From Pleomorphovibrio marinus (GTDB lineage: Bacteria; Bacteroidota; Bacteroidia; Cytophagales; Cyclobacteriaceae): DNA of 64,000 nucleotides. Of this stretch, positions 38,013-46,817 are shown in pieces (position 1 is the first letter of the stretch; each line of letters begins with the position of its first letter). The position numbers were made by a program, and so were the translations under genes. The stretch covers positions 62,001-126,000 of the forward strand of contig NZ_QCXY01000008.1 in the NCBI RefSeq assembly GCF_003347495.1, written 5' to 3'. The notes beneath the pieces were generated by a model. The model saw nothing but the letters and a program-made list of their open reading frames with translations. It made no database searches and was not told where the DNA came from.

Positions 38013-38177
38013 ATGTTATCATTTGTCATTACAGTACTTATTATTGCATTTATTGCAGCTATTCTCGGTTTCACTGGAATTGCCAGTGGATTGGCATCTA
38101 TTGCCAAAATCGTATTTTACATTTTCCTAGTCCTGCTGGTAATAGGCTTAATTATTGGAGCAGTGAATGGGTTTTAA
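38013..38177 (+). CDS. Small membrane protein, DUF1328/YtjA family
   Basis: 54 residues starting ATG at 38013 and ending TAA at 38177. Two hydrophobic helices (VITVLIIAFIAAILGFTGIA and KIVFYIFLVLLVIGLIIGAV) separated by ASGLASIA match the DUF1328 pattern, whose members have G-F-x-G-I-A between the helices and a short length of 50-60. Function is unknown; it lies in the inner membrane. It is monocistronic, with a long upstream gap and a terminator just after it. Confidence 0.85.
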   Translation: MLSFVITVLIIAFIAAILGFTGIASGLASIAKIVFYIFLVLLVIGLIIGAVNGF

Positions 38178-38203
38178 GCATTTAAATAGAACTATTTCTA
38201 AGG

Positions 38204-38243
38204 CCACATTGGATTGAATCCTCTGTGGTTTTTTTGCTTTTTC
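38204..38243 (+). terminator. Terminator of the DUF1328 gene
   Basis: CCACA at 38204-38208 pairs with TGTGG at 38224-38228, with an inner GGATT/AATCC stem, and is followed by TTTTTTT. It lies 27 nt after the stop codon. Confidence 0.75.
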
Positions 38244-38376
38244 CCCTTGGATATTATTTTTCAAGCCATGAGGAATTGCTGAAATTTTACTTCGAATAGA
38301 AACGATGTAGAGTTTTGTACAATGTGTTTAATGGCGTGATTGCCATTTTTTCCTTGGGGCCTTTTTGTTCTATGCC

Positions 38377-38877
38377 TCAAATTTTTTTTCTCTTATACAC
38401 CACAAAATCGTGGGCGTGCTCATTCTTCTCATCTTTGAGGACTTGTTCTCTACTTACTTCTTCCCACTTATTAAAATCCACTTCCGGAAAAAAGGTGTCC
38501 CCATCCGGAGAAGCCTTTACCTCGGTGATTACCATTTCATCCGAGTGAGGCAGGCTGATTTTGTAGATTTCTGCGCCTCCCAAAACAAAAATCTTATCCA
38601 AACCAAGGGACTTTCCAATATTAAAGGCTTCCTCTAAGGTATTTACTACATAGTGACTTTTGGGCATTTGGTAGGAACTGTCTCTAGTAACCACGATGTG
38701 GGTCCTTCCTGGGAGGGGTTTGCCGAGAGATTCATACGTTTTTCTTCCCATGATAACATGGTGGCCAGAGGTCGTTTTCTTGAAATGCCTTAGGTCGGAT
38801 GGCAAATGCCAGGGCAAGCCGTTTTCCTTGCCAATGACTCCGTTTTCTCCTTTAGCTACTACAATGGATATCTTCAC
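38377..38877 (-). CDS. folA: Dihydrofolate reductase
   Basis: 166 residues, normal length. Signatures: VVAKGENGVIGKENGLPWHLP, the acidic residue in SDLRHFK that protonates the substrate, GHHVIMGRKTYES and IFVLGGAEIY. It reduces dihydrofolate to tetrahydrofolate with NADPH. The start is GTG at 38877, matching the conserved first strand MKISIVVA. The next gene upstream on the same strand (DUF4412) ends 37 bp away. Confidence 0.95.
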   Translation of the reverse strand: MKISIVVAKGENGVIGKENGLPWHLPSDLRHFKKTTSGHHVIMGRKTYESLGKPLPGRTHIVVTRDSSYQMPKSHYVVNTLEEAFNIGKSLGLDKIFVLGGAEIYKISLPHSDEMVITEVKASPDGDTFFPEVDFNKWEEVSREQVLKDEKNEHAHDFVVYKRKKI

Positions 38878-38914
38878 AAGCTGATATTGGTTTAAAAGCT
38901 AAAATATAGAACGT

Positions 38915-39880
38915 TTATTCTGCTTCTTCCTTTGCTCGTGCCTCTGCCATCATATTGGGGTATTCCTGCATAGAAAATTGCGTAGGTGCATTTTCGTCAA
39001 TAGATTTCATGGTGATTTGTGTAGTGGTATTGTCCTCTTCGCTGGTGAATTCCATTTCCATAAGGCTTCCTTCGGGCAGGGATTCGAAGTAGGTTTTATT
39101 CTCTGCTTTCATCTTTTGGGTGATAAATGGGCTGTTCTTACCCCAAAAGGACTGTAACCCTTCGATAGGATCCTTACTTATCCAATAAGAAGCTTCAAAA
39201 CCCTCACTTTTGGCGACATATTCCTCGCAGCTATATCCCAAAATGGTTTTTGTATTGCCAGTTTTATCAAAGGAGAAGTCACTGAGGTCGACAGCTTCCT
39301 CTTCTTCATCCACTTCTGCGTCTTCAAACTGATCCATCATATTTTGCCAGTCCAGCCCAAATGCCATACTGGATTTTTCTCCATCAGCTTCCAACAGCAT
39401 GATGGTGGCATTGTTTTTAAAATCAAATATCATCACGGAGCGTTCCTTTTCCTTTTGACTTTCTTTGTCAAAGAATTCCATACCAGAAAACTGAGGGTCA
39501 TCGCTAAGATAGGAGCGGATTCGCATAGGTTGGTCTTCTTTCCCTTTTTCATCGGTTCCTGTTATTTCCATCTCAGCCTGACCGGTAAAGGAGTACGATT
39601 CTTCCGTTTCCACGTCTAGATTTACCGAAGAAAGGATTTTGCTGAAATCAAAACTACCTCCACCTTTCATATTCCCTTCGGAATCACCATATAGATTGCC
39701 AAAAGCTTTTTCCAGTTGATGTTGCGTGGCGCGTTCCACCTCTTTTTCCACCCTTCTTTCTACGGCTCTGGAAACCCCTTCCTCTGCTGCATTTCTTAAT
39801 CTTCTTAAGAGCTGGGCTTCTGAAAGAAGGGGTAAAGAAAACATAAAAATTAATGCAAAAACTGTAATCTTAGTGTACAT
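38915..39880 (-). CDS. DUF4412 exported protein
   Basis: About 321 residues from the ATG at 39880, which opens a signal peptide MYTKITVFALIFMFSLPLLS ending EAQ. A basic, Arg-rich helix (RRLRNAAEEGVSRAVERRVE) follows, then a beta-rich domain with the DUF4412 landmarks ILGYSCEEYVAKSEG, WISKDP and GSLMEMEFTSEE. An acidic segment DAEVDEEEEAVDLS lies in the middle. Members occur in the Bacteroidota envelope; function is not established. It precedes folA on the same strand. Confidence 0.75.
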   Translation of the reverse strand: MYTKITVFALIFMFSLPLLSEAQLLRRLRNAAEEGVSRAVERRVEKEVERATQHQLEKAFGNLYGDSEGNMKGGGSFDFSKILSSVNLDVETEESYSFTGQAEMEITGTDEKGKEDQPMRIRSYLSDDPQFSGMEFFDKESQKEKERSVMIFDFKNNATIMLLEADGEKSSMAFGLDWQNMMDQFEDAEVDEEEEAVDLSDFSFDKTGNTKTILGYSCEEYVAKSEGFEASYWISKDPIEGLQSFWGKNSPFITQKMKAENKTYFESLPEGSLMEMEFTSEEDNTTTQITMKSIDENAPTQFSMQEYPNMMAEARAKEEAE

Positions 39881-39967
39881 AGCACATTGTTTTATTTGTA
39901 TTACTAAGGTAAATAATTTATTAAAAACAACCAAAAAATCGTTTTAAATCAATTAAAATGTATTTTG

Positions 39968-40891
39968 TCATATTTCAAGGATGTATTCCAATATTCCGGC
40001 ATTTTTCCCCTTCGGTCGGGAAACCAGCATCGGAAACCTGTCGTTCAACTGAATGAGTCGCTCAGCTAAGCTGCCTATAAAAAGGGCGGTTGCGGCTGTT
40101 CTCCCCTTTACTCCTATCACTATGCCATCCACCTCTTGTGCCCCTGCACTCTTAAGGATATCTTCTACCGGGTCATCATCATCGTCCTTGGTGTATATTG
40201 GCGTTATTTTTATGCCCTTAAAGTCTATTTTACGGATGAATTTCTTGAAATTGTTTTCGGCATGTGTTTGCATGATTTGAGTAAATTCATCATAGCTCTT
40301 GCCTGTAAAGTGATAACCGGATGGGATGGTGAACACGTTTTGGCAAATAATTTCACCTTTTTTACCGGTGGCATTGAGCAGGGTAATCGCAGCGGTCATT
40401 GCTTCCTTGGAGTAATCCGAAAAATCACTAGGTACCAAAAGTTTTTTCAACCTAGGTTTGCATCCTTCGGGCACAATCATCAGGGAGCAACTGGCGCGTC
40501 TGGCAAGGCGTTGGGAGGCGACACCGGTGCCAGTCATGGTTACTTTCCTACCGATGATGATCATGTCGGCCGATTTTTCGTGTGCCAGCTTCAACACCTT
40601 CTTTGCAAGTTGCCCCTCTTTTACTAAGAAGGAGAGGGAAACCCCCGCTTGGGGGGCGAAGTTTTGCCTTACCACTTTCTCCATCTGCTCCTTTCTTTCT
40701 GCAATCATGCTTTCCAACAAACTGGGGAACTCCTCCAAAATTTCTTTGGGCACGTTCAGGTTTCGGATCACATTTATAAAATAAATTTTCTTGGTTTGGT
40801 GGGTCTCGGCTATGAAAGAAGCAAATTTCACCAGGGATTCGTTCATGGGGGACTGGTCCAGACAAACGATGAGCTTTTTGATGTCTTGCAT
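39968..40891 (-). CDS. Tandem universal stress protein (two UspA domains)
   Basis: 307 residues, cytoplasmic. The first domain (about 1-145) begins KKLIVCLDQSP and has IIIGRKVTMTGTGVASQRLAR, close to the G-x2-G-x9-G(S/T) ATP loop. The second (about 148-295) begins KKLLVPSDFSDYSKEA and has VIGVKGRTAATALFIGSLAE, another clear nucleotide-loop match. It therefore looks more capable of binding ATP than the Usp protein at 5.8 kb. The substrate or signal is unknown. It is a single gene. Confidence 0.85.
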   Translation of the reverse strand: MQDIKKLIVCLDQSPMNESLVKFASFIAETHQTKKIYFINVIRNLNVPKEILEEFPSLLESMIAERKEQMEKVVRQNFAPQAGVSLSFLVKEGQLAKKVLKLAHEKSADMIIIGRKVTMTGTGVASQRLARRASCSLMIVPEGCKPRLKKLLVPSDFSDYSKEAMTAAITLLNATGKKGEIICQNVFTIPSGYHFTGKSYDEFTQIMQTHAENNFKKFIRKIDFKGIKITPIYTKDDDDDPVEDILKSAGAQEVDGIVIGVKGRTAATALFIGSLAERLIQLNDRFPMLVSRPKGKNAGILEYILEI

Positions 40892-41145
40892 GGCGCAGGT
40901 AATGGTTGCAGTTTAGCTTTAAAGTTAATTGGTATTTCTGTAGGGGACAATCCCTAAAAGTACCTTTTTCAGGGAAATTTGCAATTAGACGATTATTTGC
41001 CCTGGGAAGAATTTTCTTCCTAGACGTCTTTTGCACCCTTCAAATCGCAACAATTATGCTACCCTTTGAGCCATTGTAAAGAAAAAGTTTTTTCCCCTGT
41101 CCAGCTTAATCCCCTTTCAAGTTTATTTTTACGGGTTGAATATGG

Positions 41146-41153
41146 TATATTTG
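41146..41153 (+). promoter_or_regulatory. Promoter -7 box of the small RNA gene
   Basis: TATATTTG matches TAnnTTTG exactly and ends 4-5 nt before the first base of the RNA closing stem, which is the right distance to a transcription start. Confidence 0.6.
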
Positions 41154-41157
41154 TACA

Positions 41158-41359
41158 GAGTTCGGATCGGCGACATGTTCAAACTTCACAAGTTGATTAA
41201 AATGCCGAGTGAAGCCTCTTTTCAAAACCAGGCCTCACCCCTTCTAGGGGCCTCGCTTCATCAGAAGCAGGTTAACAGTGGAAGGTTGCGATTTTGGGGC
41301 AGCTCAAATCCTGTCATATCGGAGGTTTGTAACACTCCCAGATCCGGACTCTTTTTTTT
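41158..41359 (+). ncRNA. Structured small RNA, candidate 6S (6S-Flavo-like) RNA
   Basis: About 200 nt. The first bases GAGTTCGGATC (41158-41168) pair with GATCCGGACTC (41341-41351), 11 bp with one G-U, immediately followed by eight T (41352-41359). Inside, TGTTCAAAC pairs with GTTTGTAACA (one bulge), GTGAAGC with GCTTCAT, and CCCCT-TCT-AGGGG forms a terminal hairpin. A long rod closed by its ends, with unpaired central stretches, a length near 190-200 nt and its own TAnnTTTG promoter is the architecture of 6S RNA, which binds RNA polymerase. No open frame in the interval looks coding. SRP RNA, tmRNA and RNase P hallmarks were not seen. Confidence 0.6.
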
Positions 41360-41388
41360 ATTTTCACCATATTAACCCCATCTGATTG

Positions 41389-41413
41389 CCCTGACTCAGG
41401 TCAGGGTTTTTTT
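41389..41413 (+). terminator. Second terminator hairpin after the small RNA
   Basis: CCCTGA (41389-41394) pairs with TCAGGG (41401-41406), with a 6-nt loop, followed by seven T. It lies 30 nt past the first T-run and would stop read-through; the first T-run itself follows the RNA closing stem. Confidence 0.7.
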
Positions 41414-41634
41414 GAGGCAAATTGTAGAGGGTCATTCAAGTTAATTTCTTTTCCGTTATGCCCGTATGCTTTTAGGGATAAGGTCTCCTCTGGAATTTCC
41501 ACCTTTCTTGTGGATTGAGAAAGAAACCCACTCCCCAAGGGTACCTCTATTACTTCATGTTGGTTATTAGGGAGCCCCAAAACCAACTTGTGTACAGTAT
41601 CAGGATAAATTTTTTTAAGGGAGAAATAAAATCC
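41401..41634 (-). pseudogene. Gene fragment on the minus strand, family unknown
   Basis: A 77-codon open frame reads like real protein (IYPDTVHKLVLGLPNNQHEV, EIPEETLSLKAYGHNG) but begins right after a stop at 41637-41635 and has no ATG; the earliest alternative start is TTG at 41586. Its stop overlaps the terminator hairpin. It may be the C-terminal end of a decayed gene. No family was recognised. Confidence 0.3.
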
Positions 41635-41678
41635 TCACAAAAAAGAAATTGTATATTTACCTACACTAGTTCTTTTAC

Positions 41679-42566
41679 ATGAAAGCTTACCTGCCCATTC
41701 AATTTGAGAAGGGGCTCATCATAATGATGGCCTTGCTTTTCACCTGGTATGTGGGTTACCCACAAGAGCGCAATGGTCTTATCCACATCCAAACTAAGGA
41801 TGGGAACGAGTATGTTGGAGAAGTGATAGAGGAGGATGAAGTAAAAATAAAGGTGCTCACCCAGCAGCTTGGGGAGATTACCATTTTTAAAAGTGAAATC
41901 CGCAGCAGACGTGAGCTCTCGGAGCAGCAACTCATTAACGGTCAATTTTGGTCGGAAAACCTTCAGGCAACGCGTTATTTCTGGCTCCCCAACGGTTATG
42001 GATTAAAGAGGGGAGAGGCCTATTACCAAAACGCCTGGATATTTTTTAACCAGGCATCTGTGGGTCTTACAGACAATTTTTCCATAGGGGCCGGCACAGT
42101 ACCTCTTTTTCTATTTGGCGGAGCAGCTACCCCTTTCTGGATAACGCCCAAATTTTCCGTTCCCGTGGTCGAAAACAAGGTAAATATTGGAGTAGGGGCC
42201 TTGGTGGGCACTGTCATTGGTGAAAATGAGGGGGGATTCGGCTTGTTGTACGGGGTTTCCACCTTCGGGTCAAAAGACAAGAACTTTTCTATTGGGATGG
42301 GCTGGGGTTTTGCGGGTGGGGAAATCGCAAGTTCTCCCACCATTTCCTTTGGCGGAATGGTGAGAACAGGGCCTAAGGGTTATTTTATGACAGAAAACTA
42401 CCTGATCAGTGCAGGCGGATCCACCCTGGGACTGCTTTCTGCGGGAGGAAGAAGGATTCTAGGGAGAGTGAGTTTGGACTATGGGCTAATCCTACCCCTT
42501 GGAGCTGATATTGGGGTATTCATCGCCCTGCCATGGCTGGGTATCAATGTGCCTATAGGGAATTAA
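41679..42566 (+). CDS. Hypothetical envelope protein, Bacteroidota
   Basis: 295 residues. An N-terminal hydrophobic segment (GLIIMMALLFTWYVGYPQ) looks like a signal peptide, followed by a small strand-rich domain (LIHIQTKDGNEYVGEVIEED) of the kind that precedes many Bacteroidota barrels, and a C-terminal glycine-rich region of alternating strands (SVGLTDNFSIGAGTVPLF, GLLYGVSTFGSKDKNF, ending IGVFIALPWLGINVPIG) suggesting an outer-membrane barrel. A TATATTTA sequence at 41652 is a near-match to the -7 promoter box and gives a very short leader. Function is unknown. Confidence 0.7.
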   Translation: MKAYLPIQFEKGLIIMMALLFTWYVGYPQERNGLIHIQTKDGNEYVGEVIEEDEVKIKVLTQQLGEITIFKSEIRSRRELSEQQLINGQFWSENLQATRYFWLPNGYGLKRGEAYYQNAWIFFNQASVGLTDNFSIGAGTVPLFLFGGAATPFWITPKFSVPVVENKVNIGVGALVGTVIGENEGGFGLLYGVSTFGSKDKNFSIGMGWGFAGGEIASSPTISFGGMVRTGPKGYFMTENYLISAGGSTLGLLSAGGRRILGRVSLDYGLILPLGADIGVFIALPWLGINVPIGN

Positions 42567-42570
42567 GCCC

Positions 42571-42680
42571 ATTCGTTGCGTCATGAAATCGAACATAACG
42601 AAGACGACACACGGAGTGATCCCGTAGCTATCTGGGAGAATATGCGAGATACCTCCCGATAGCCATCGGGATGATTGCTG
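42571..42680. repeat. Dispersed intergenic repeat, module B
   Basis: Between the envelope protein gene and metG. Shares TCATGAAATCG, ACGACACAC and ATGCGAGAT, in that order, with the reverse complement of 49875-50030, and contains the inverted repeat TCCCGATAGCCATCGGGA. Not coding. Confidence 0.6.
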
Positions 42681-42767
42681 AAAAACAATTATTAACAGAT
42701 AAAATTGCTATAGTTCTTTTATGGCATTGTTTCGGCAATTTTGGTCTCCAAAAAATCAATTTTCCCC

Positions 42768-42775
42768 TATCTTTG
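42768..42775 (+). promoter_or_regulatory. Promoter -7 box of metG
   Basis: TATCTTTG matches TAnnTTTG and ends 5 nt before the metG ATG at 42781. Transcription should therefore start at or next to the start codon, giving a leaderless or nearly leaderless mRNA, and it rules out the in-frame ATG at 42721 as the start. Confidence 0.6.
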
Positions 42776-42780
42776 CCCCC

Positions 42781-44841
42781 ATGAGTGAGCAACGTTTCAA
42801 AAGATATACCATTACCTCGGCCCTGCCTTATGCCAATGGGCCATTGCATATTGGCCACCTGGCGGGTTGTTATATTCCATCCGACATATATGTGAGGTAT
42901 CTACGTTCCCAAGGCAGGGACGTGGCTTACGTATGTGGCTCTGACGAGCATGGGGTGGCTATTACGATAAAAGCTAAAAATGAGGGGATAAGTCCACAGG
43001 AAGTGGTGGACAGGTACCATGAGATGATGAAGTCGAGCTTTCAGGAATTTGGAATTAGTTTTGACCATTACTCCAGAACCTCGGCCAAGATCCACCATGA
43101 AACTGCCGCACAGCTTTTCCTGGAATTGTATGAGAAAGGGGAGTTTGTGGAGCAGGTGACAGAGCAGTATTATGACCAAGAGGCGCAGCAGTTTCTGGCA
43201 GACCGTTATATTGAAGGCACCTGCCCCAAATGTGGCTACGAACATGCCTATGGGGATCAATGTGAGAAATGCGGAAGTTCCTTAAGCCCAACGGACCTGA
43301 TTAACCCAACCTCCAAGCTCAGCGGAAGTGTGCCCGTTCTCAAGGAAACCAAACATTGGTTTTTGGATTTGGGCAGGTACACCTCGTTTTTGAAAAAATG
43401 GATATTGGAAGACCATAAGGAGGACTGGAAAAACAACGTTCTGGGTCAGTGCCGCAGTTGGTTGGAAGCAGGGGAGGGGCTACAGCCCAGGTCCATGACT
43501 AGGGATATGGATTGGGGCATCCCGGTCCCCCTTAAGGAAGCCGAGGGAAAGGTGCTTTATGTATGGTTTGATGCCCCCATTGGATATATTTCTTCCACAA
43601 AGGAGTGGGCATTGGCCAAAGGGGTTGACTGGGAGCCCTATTGGAAGGACAAAGACACTAAGCTGGTGCATTTTATAGGCAAGGATAATATTGTATTCCA
43701 TTGTATCACCTTTCCTGCCATTCTCAAGACTCATGGGGAATTTATCCTTCCCGAAAACGTACCTGCCAATGAATTCTTGAACCTGGAAGGGGATAAGATT
43801 TCTACTTCCAGAAACTGGGCGGTGTGGCTGCACGAATATTTGGAGGAGTTTCCGGGTAAACAGGATGTGCTACGCTATGTACTTACTGCAAATGCACCCG
43901 AGACCAAGGACAATGATTTTACCTGGAAGGATTTTCAGGCCAGGAACAACTCCGAGTTGGTGGCCATTTATGGAAACTTTGTCAATAGAGCCGTGGTGCT
44001 TACCCACAAGTATTTTGGAGGTACAGTTCCTGAGAAAAAAGAATTATCCCCATTTGACCAAGAGACACTAGATGCTGCCGCGGCCTTTCCAGGAAAAGTT
44101 GCAGAATCCCTGGAGCGCTTCAGGTTTAGGGAGGCCTTGGCACTGATGATGGACTTTGCTAGGCTGGGCAATAAATACCTTGCGGACACCGAACCTTGGA
44201 AAACCATCAAGACCGACAAGGAGAGAACGGCTACTATTCTCAATGTTGCACTGAATATAGCAGCGGATCTATGTGTGTTATCAGCTCCATTTCTGCCCCA
44301 TACGGCCTTAAAATTATCCCGAATGTTGGATTTACCAGAGAGGGGTTGGGGGGATATTGCCAAAGGTGACCTGCTCTTGAGTGGCCATCAAATTAATGAG
44401 ACTAGCCTGCTTTTCGAAAAAATTGAGGACGACCAGGTAGAGGCTCAGGTGAATAAACTGTTGGACACCAAAAAAAGTAATGAAAAGAAAGTGACTAAAG
44501 CTGCGCCAATGAAGGAAATCATTAGTTTCGATGATTTCGCCAGGTTGGACATGAGGATAGTTACCATCTTGGAAGCCGAGAAGGTAAAAAAATCAAAGAA
44601 ACTCCTTAAACTTCAGGTGGATACAGGGTTGGGAAAAAGGACTGTTCTCAGTGGAATCGCCGAGTTTTTTGAACCGGAGGATTTGGTAGGCAGGCAAGTG
44701 ACCATGCTTCTCAATTTGGCACCGAGAAAAATGATGGGCGTACTTTCTGAGGGGATGGTTTTGATGGCTGAGGCCGAGGATGGAAGCTATAAGCTACTAC
44801 AACCACATGAAGGCACTACCCCAGGAGCGCAAATTAGTTAG
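42781..44841 (+). CDS. metG: Methionyl-tRNA synthetase
   Basis: 686 residues. The class I HIGH motif is [10 protein letters not shown], the zinc knuckle [18 protein letters not shown], and the KMSKS-equivalent loop [12 protein letters not shown]-terminal tRNA-binding domain of the EMAP-II/Trbp111 type (about 575-686, [20 protein letters not shown]) is fused, as in dimeric E. coli-type enzymes. It charges tRNA-Met in the cytoplasm. The start at 42781 agrees with the family N-terminus ([13 protein letters not shown]) and with a promoter box five bases upstream. Confidence 0.96.
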   Translation: MSEQRFKRYTITSALPYANGPLHIGHLAGCYIPSDIYVRYLRSQGRDVAYVCGSDEHGVAITIKAKNEGISPQEVVDRYHEMMKSSFQEFGISFDHYSRTSAKIHHETAAQLFLELYEKGEFVEQVTEQYYDQEAQQFLADRYIEGTCPKCGYEHAYGDQCEKCGSSLSPTDLINPTSKLSGSVPVLKETKHWFLDLGRYTSFLKKWILEDHKEDWKNNVLGQCRSWLEAGEGLQPRSMTRDMDWGIPVPLKEAEGKVLYVWFDAPIGYISSTKEWALAKGVDWEPYWKDKDTKLVHFIGKDNIVFHCITFPAILKTHGEFILPENVPANEFLNLEGDKISTSRNWAVWLHEYLEEFPGKQDVLRYVLTANAPETKDNDFTWKDFQARNNSELVAIYGNFVNRAVVLTHKYFGGTVPEKKELSPFDQETLDAAAAFPGKVAESLERFRFREALALMMDFARLGNKYLADTEPWKTIKTDKERTATILNVALNIAADLCVLSAPFLPHTALKLSRMLDLPERGWGDIAKGDLLLSGHQINETSLLFEKIEDDQVEAQVNKLLDTKKSNEKKVTKAAPMKEIISFDDFARLDMRIVTILEAEKVKKSKKLLKLQVDTGLGKRTVLSGIAEFFEPEDLVGRQVTMLLNLAPRKMMGVLSEGMVLMAEAEDGSYKLLQPHEGTTPGAQIS

Positions 44842-44955
44842 GATTTCTTTGTTGATGTTTTAGGCTTCAAGAAACCAAACTTTGAGGGAATTCGTTTGTT
44901 TGAGTAGGTGAGAAGCGATTGCTTCTAATAATAACGGCCAAAACCTACTTTAGCC

Positions 44956-45387
44956 ATGAATTGGATTACCCTAGTAACCCTTCTATGGGTCTCTACTATG
45001 ATGAACGAAGCTATAACTCTGGAAGACCTTAAATGGAAGAAAAGGGTTTTACTGGTTTTTCCTTCTTCCGAGGAAATGGGGTTTGATTGGGAGATGAGTG
45101 ACAGTCTTGCCTTGGAAATTGAGGATAGAGACCTAATTTATTTTGTATTTGCCGACACTTTGCATTCGAATTCCTCCTTTACCTTCGATGAAAACTATCG
45201 CGAAGAACTACTCAAGCGTTATGCTTTGGGATCAAAAGAAAGTTGTTATGTGCTGATAGGCAAAGATGGGGGGTCAAAAGTCAGGAAGGAAGGAATCAGT
45301 GTGAATTGGAAGGATTTATTCGCCACCATTGATGCAATGCCAATGCGTCAAAGGGAAATGGGCAATAACAGCAAGTTTTTCGATTAA
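44956..45387 (+). CDS. DUF4174 domain protein
   Basis: 143 residues. After a short hydrophobic N-terminus (possible signal, ITLVTLLWVSTMMNEA), the DUF4174 signature is clear: LKWKKRVLLVF, the E-D-R-D-L strand, and VLIGKDGGSKVRKEG followed by IDAMPMRQREM. The family has a thioredoxin-like strand order but this member has no CxxC. Function is unknown. A TACTTTAG sequence just upstream weakly resembles the -7 box. It converges with the sorting-tail-like gene. Confidence 0.85.
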   Translation: MNWITLVTLLWVSTMMNEAITLEDLKWKKRVLLVFPSSEEMGFDWEMSDSLALEIEDRDLIYFVFADTLHSNSSFTFDENYREELLKRYALGSKESCYVLIGKDGGSKVRKEGISVNWKDLFATIDAMPMRQREMGNNSKFFD

Positions 45388-45398
45388 AATCCTTTGAT

Positions 45399-45827
45399 CT
45401 ATTCCTCACTTTCTTTCACCCTTGTCCCAGGAGGATAGGCATAGATGCTCTTGGTTTTGTTGTATTTAGCATTTCCTACTTCCACCACAAATAGTTGGCT
45501 GTTGAGGTTGGAAAAATCATACAGTTTTTGCGTGCCGTCTTCTGGGCTTATTTTATCCTCCATTATCAGGTTTCCCAAAATGTCAAACACCTTTACCTTC
45601 GTGAGTTGATTGGATTTTTGATCCAGGACGATTTTGAATTTGCGATTCCCTATAGGTTGCAGGTCAAATTTTATTTCCGGTGTGTAAAGATCTGCAGGGA
45701 AAGATATTTCGGTCTCCAATCTCCTGGGTATATTTTGGGCAAACAAGCCCTGTTCTGTGAAAATTTCCCCTCCCCACAGCACAAGTATCAAAAACGTAAA
45801 ATATATACCCGGTAAACTTTTTTTCAT
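45399..45827 (-). CDS. Exported protein with sorting-tail-like domain
   Basis: About 142 residues from the ATG at 45827, with a signal peptide (FTFLILVLWGGEIFTEQ ending LFAQ). The rest resembles the beta-sandwich of C-terminal T9SS sorting tails (KVKVFDILGNLIMEDKI, QLFVVEV), but the protein consists of almost nothing else, and it continues past the usual KxxK end. It may be a small surface protein or adhesion module. Functional assignment is uncertain. Confidence 0.6.
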   Translation of the reverse strand: MKKSLPGIYFTFLILVLWGGEIFTEQGLFAQNIPRRLETEISFPADLYTPEIKFDLQPIGNRKFKIVLDQKSNQLTKVKVFDILGNLIMEDKISPEDGTQKLYDFSNLNSQLFVVEVGNAKYNKTKSIYAYPPGTRVKESEE

Positions 45828-45986
45828 TTGCAGCGGCAAATTGCAAAAATCAATCCATTAATTATAAAAAAATAATATGTAAATAACATTATTTAACAAT
45901 TTTAACAGGAGTATAATCGTTATAGAAAATTGTTTTTTTTCGCCCAGCGTCTAAGTGCCCTTATAAATTACTGATTTACAGCTTAT

Positions 45987-46817
45987 TTAGTTGAAGTTTG
46001 GTTTTTCAAAAATACTGACACCCTCGGAGTGCAAAAGAAATACCCTCTTATTGCCCACTGCAATATTTTTATAAGTGGTTTTGGGTAGTTTCACCTCCAG
46101 GTTACTGTTATTTACAAAGTCTGCCATCCCCAGCTGGCCTTCATGATCAATGAAAAAAATCCAGTTGCCCTCCACACTTATAGAAGAGTTTGAGATGTGG
46201 GGAACATGCTTGATAAGGTTACCCTGATTGTCCAATATAAAAACTCCTTGGTCCTTTACCTGCAAAAATAAGGTGTTCTTTCTTTCAAGCAGGTTTAAAG
46301 CGATCAGGTCTCTTCCAGGTAAGATTAACGACAGGGGTTGTTCTTGGAGTTTTTGTTTGCGTCTGTAGTCATATTTGACCAATCGTAAACCTGCTTCATC
46401 CACTAACCACAGCACGTTTCCATTTCCTAGATTCGCTTGGCTCACCATTCCAAAACCTTCTTGGGAAAATCGGATGTGGGACACGGGGTTGAGAAAACGA
46501 TCCAAAATTTCTGCCTGTTGCATATCGGAGGTGAAAATAAAAATATTCACTGTCCAAGCAGCTTCCAGCCTTTCGGGTCTAGCCCTGAATACAGGGCTAT
46601 AAAAATTGATGGAGTCTCCGTCTGCACCATATTGATAGATATTACCTTGTGTATCGGATACGAACAATTGGTCCTTTCTGTCCACCGAAAGTGCAACGGC
46701 ATTCTTAATTGGGATTTCCCCGACTTTTTCCCAATTTATTTGTTGAGAAAGGGTAGTCCCAAAATTAAAAAACAATACCAACATAGTGGGAAAAGAAAGT
46801 TTTAGGTTTTTTTTCAT
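45987..46817 (-). CDS. Exported propeller-like protein of unknown function
   Basis: 276 residues with a signal peptide (FPTMLVLFFNFGTTLS). The body has regularly spaced strand motifs such as LSVDRKDQLFVSDTQGNIYQ, VLWLVDEAGLRLVKYD and VFILDNQGNLIKH, resembling a six-bladed beta-propeller. No catalytic motif is visible. Its ATG overlaps the lpxH stop by 4 bp (ATGA), so the two are translationally coupled, but a direct role in lipid A synthesis is not implied. Confidence 0.7.
   Translation of the reverse strand: MKKNLKLSFPTMLVLFFNFGTTLSQQINWEKVGEIPIKNAVALSVDRKDQLFVSDTQGNIYQYGADGDSINFYSPVFRARPERLEAAWTVNIFIFTSDMQQAEILDRFLNPVSHIRFSQEGFGMVSQANLGNGNVLWLVDEAGLRLVKYDYRRKQKLQEQPLSLILPGRDLIALNLLERKNTLFLQVKDQGVFILDNQGNLIKHVPHISNSSISVEGNWIFFIDHEGQLGMADFVNNSNLEVKLPKTTYKNIAVGNKRVFLLHSEGVSIFEKPNFN

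Noticed and set aside
41136-41375. A 79-codon plus-strand reading frame over the small RNA
   Set aside because: Composition is not protein-like and the interval has strong self-pairing with its own promoter box and T-run, so it is better read as RNA.
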